Source: Sinorhizobium meliloti
GTDB taxonomy: Bacteria > Pseudomonadota > Alphaproteobacteria > Rhizobiales > Rhizobiaceae
Assembly: GCF_035610345.1 (NCBI RefSeq)
Contig: NZ_CP141212.1
Coordinates: forward strand, 1,679,976 to 1,743,975
Reading direction: 5' to 3'
Length of the DNA: 64,000 nucleotides
A program made the position numbers and the translations under genes. The first letter of the stretch is position 1, and every line of letters starts with the position of its first letter. The notes beneath the pieces were generated by a model. That model was not told the origin of the DNA, made no database searches, and saw only the letters and a list, made by a program, of their open reading frames with translations. Below are positions 62,227-64,000 of the stretch, piece after piece.

Positions 62227-62952
62227 TCAGGCACGCCCGAGTTTCGGGAATATCTGCAGTATGAAACCGATGACGTAGAGGTAAAGCCCGGTTGCCACGA
62301 CGCCCACCACAACCCAGGGCGGGGTCTCGAAATGCAGGAGCAAGGCATACATGCCGAGCACCGACCAGATGAGAAAGACGCCGAGATTGAGCGGCCTCAG
62401 CCTTTTCACACGCACCGGATGCAGGAAGTTGATGGGCAGGAACGTCAAAATCACGGAGAGGAAGACGACAACCGATGCAGTGACTTCGCTCGCCTGGATC
62501 ACAAAAAGGGTGAAGACGACCATATTCCAGACGACCGGAAATCCGGAGAAGAAATACTCATCCGTCTTCATCCCCATATCCGCATAGTAGATAGCGCTCG
62601 AAACCACGATCGCTCCGGCGGCAACGAACGACCAGGGTTCGCCGATCATGCCGCTTTGGTAGAGCGCGAAGGCCGGCAGTAGCACATAGGTCACGTAGTC
62701 GATGACGTTGTCGAGCGTATCGCCCGACCAGTTGGGCAGCACCTCCTTGACCTGGACCTTGCGTGCGATCGGCCCGTCGATGCCGTCGACGAGCAAGGCC
62801 AGACCGAGCCACCAGAACATGTCGACGAAGCGGTGCTCTGCCGCGGCGACGACGCCGAGAAAGGCCAGGAACGATCCGGACGCTGTAAGGATATGCACGG
62901 AAAAGGCGCGGATTTCCGCGTAAGGAACGCGTCTGTAATTGAAGAACTTCAT
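62227..62952 (-). CDS. pcs: phosphatidylcholine synthase
   Basis: 241-residue membrane enzyme condensing CDP-diacylglycerol with choline to form phosphatidylcholine. The modified CDP-alcohol phosphotransferase motif is DG-x2-AR-x12-G-x3-D-x3-D, readable as DGPIAR, then 12 residues to G, then DTLD and NVID; the 12-residue spacing distinguishes Pcs from eukaryotic-type enzymes with 8. Seven or eight hydrophobic helices follow. The length equals Pcs of S. meliloti. Phosphatidylcholine matters for rhizobial symbiosis. Confidence 0.95.
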   Translation of the reverse strand: MKFFNYRRVPYAEIRAFSVHILTASGSFLAFLGVVAAAEHRFVDMFWWLGLALLVDGIDGPIARKVQVKEVLPNWSGDTLDNVIDYVTYVLLPAFALYQSGMIGEPWSFVAAGAIVVSSAIYYADMGMKTDEYFFSGFPVVWNMVVFTLFVIQASEVTASVVVFLSVILTFLPINFLHPVRVKRLRPLNLGVFLIWSVLGMYALLLHFETPPWVVVGVVATGLYLYVIGFILQIFPKLGRA

Positions 62953-63295
62953 GTGCGAAGCCGCCCTGTCCCTTGTCCCGTCCCTCTGCGCCGCCAGTCA
63001 GCCGCTAATTTCAGCACCGGCACCACTTTGGCCGTAATATGCACCGTTTCCCGAGCATCGCCAGCAAATTCCAACCGTTCGCCACTTTGAGGCGGTATTG
63101 TCCTGTGGACATGCGGCGCATGCCCCTGCGGTGATTCTGCCCATTTATTTCAATGGGGTAAGCGGCTAGAACTAAAGCATGTCGCCCGAAGCTGTGGGCA
63201 CGAACAGCACGCTGAAGGACTTCGGATGAACGCGGGCACTTCAGGCTGCAATATCGAGACGAAAGCGGGCAACCGCACGGGAGGGCCTGTCGGCC
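62953..63295. other. divergent intergenic region between pcs and UbiH-like gene
   Basis: About 340 bases. I see no supported gene and no clear promoter or RNA; short palindromes such as GGACATGCGGCGCATGCCC occur but have no context. Confidence 0.45.
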
Positions 63296-64000
63296 ATGGA
63301 TCACTATGACATCGCAATAATCGGCGCGGGGCTTGCCGGCTCGCTGGCGGCCATCGCTCTTGCACGCGAAGGTCACCGTGTTGCGCTCATCGGCCCGCGG
63401 CCTGCCATCGCCGACGGCCGCACCACCGCGCTCATGGACCAGTCGATCGAATATTTGAGGAAGCTCGATCTTTGGGATGAGGTCGAGCCGCTGACGGCAC
63501 CACTGGTCGCCATTCACATCCTCGACGGGACCAGGCGGCTTTTTCGGGCGCCCCCGGTCAATTTCCGCGCCTCCGAAGTAGGCCTCGAGGCTTTCGGCTA
63601 CAACATTCCGAACGCGCCCTTCCTCGAGATTCTGGAAAGGCACGAAGCGGAACTGCCGACGCTCGAGCGTGCGACCGCCGCGGCAACGAGAATCGACATC
63701 GACGGCGCAGAGATTCGGATCGGCCTTGGCGATGGCCGCTCGATCACTGCCGATCTGGTGGTCGGCGCCGACGGGCGACGCTCGGCCGTGCGGGAGGCGG
63801 CCGGGATCGGCGTTCGCACCTGGTCCTATCCCCAGGCTGCTATCGTCCTGAATTTCAGCCATGAACTGCCGCATCAGGACGTTTCGACCGAGTTCCATAC
63901 GGAAAGCGGTCCGTTTACGCAGGTGCCGCTTCCCGGCAATCGCTCGAGCCTCGTCTGGGTCCGGAAGCCTCGCGATGCCGAGGAGATGCTGACGCTTGCA
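63296..64000 (+). CDS. UbiH/UbiF/VisC-type FAD-dependent monooxygenase (3' end outside window)
   Basis: The first 235 residues are visible. The FAD-binding GxGxxG motif is IIGAGLAGSLAAIALAREG at about residue 8, and the second FAD motif is DLVVGADGRRSAVREAAGI. The RTTALMDQSIEYLRKL segment is typical of ubiquinone hydroxylases, as is the loop QVPLPGNRSSLVW. It probably hydroxylates a ubiquinone precursor, but other UbiH-like aromatic hydroxylases cannot be excluded. GGGAGGG lies upstream of the ATG at 63296. Confidence 0.88.
   Translation, partial: MDHYDIAIIGAGLAGSLAAIALAREGHRVALIGPRPAIADGRTTALMDQSIEYLRKLDLWDEVEPLTAPLVAIHILDGTRRLFRAPPVNFRASEVGLEAFGYNIPNAPFLEILERHEAELPTLERATAAATRIDIDGAEIRIGLGDGRSITADLVVGADGRRSAVREAAGIGVRTWSYPQAAIVLNFSHELPHQDVSTEFHTESGPFTQVPLPGNRSSLVWVRKPRDAEEMLTLA

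Overview
The window is about 64 kb of GC-rich alphaproteobacterial chromosome, most likely Sinorhizobium/Ensifer (the S. meliloti group). Evidence for this is the phosphatidylcholine synthase with the rhizobial 12-residue spacing in its CDP-alcohol motif, the glnB-glnA pair behind a sigma-54/NtrC promoter, an alanine dehydrogenase divergent from an AldR-like regulator, an RpoE2-type promoter, and intergenic palindromes of the rhizobial mosaic kind. Genus assignment is an inference from gene content; strain cannot be read from the sequence.

Layout. 1-11.9 kb: an SDR fragment, then cysK, alaX, sseA, two small genes, ald and its Lrp/AsnC-type regulator, a cpdB-type periplasmic nucleotidase, an HlyU-like protein, ilvA and trkH. 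12.6-15.2 kb: the unusual locus. A tRNA-Leu(UAA) gene is cut in its anticodon loop into two halves lying 2.5 kb apart. The halves share a 12-bp direct repeat, and the DNA between them carries a COG1078-type HD phosphohydrolase gene overlapping a YwgA-like gene, plus a complete second tRNA-Leu(UAA). 15.4-17.9 kb: a run of small orphan genes, one with a good RpoE2-type promoter. 18.2-22 kb: wrbA, a CinA-type MoaB/Mog-domain gene, gpt and nnr. 22-25.5 kb: nitrogen control and assimilation (glnB, glnA), hspQ and an IalB-family gene. 25.8-33.8 kb: a family 5 solute-binding protein, a FrnE-like DsbA-family protein, an AraC regulator divergent from a Tat-exported DUF1254 protein, a DUF900 lipoprotein hydrolase, an exonuclease III-like gene and small genes.

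33.9-46.4 kb: housekeeping. sdhE-mfd diverge from recG; glmU-glmS lead into an acetyltransferase and a DUF502 membrane protein; then a Na/Pi cotransporter with a PhoU-like tail. 46.7-52.2 kb: one long operon, ppiD-trpD-trpC-moaC-moeA, tightly packed with stop/start overlaps. 52.2-55.4 kb: a small membrane protein, a CNNM/CBS protein, and about 0.95 kb of tandem ~250-bp repeats built from palindromes, with no gene. 55.4-61.1 kb: a FadR-type regulator and a four-gene BMP-family ABC importer, probably for nucleosides. 61.2-64 kb: a quinone oxidoreductase, pcs and the start of a UbiH-like monooxygenase that runs off the window.

The best candidate for something undescribed is the 12.7-15.2 kb element. 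It appears to have entered by site-specific recombination at the anticodon loop, destroyed the resident tRNA-Leu(UAA), and supplied a replacement copy downstream of the old tRNA promoter. No integrase is visible. Its protein cargo is a dNTPase-like HD enzyme with a small partner, an arrangement that recalls the Bacillus ywfO-ywgA neighbourhood.
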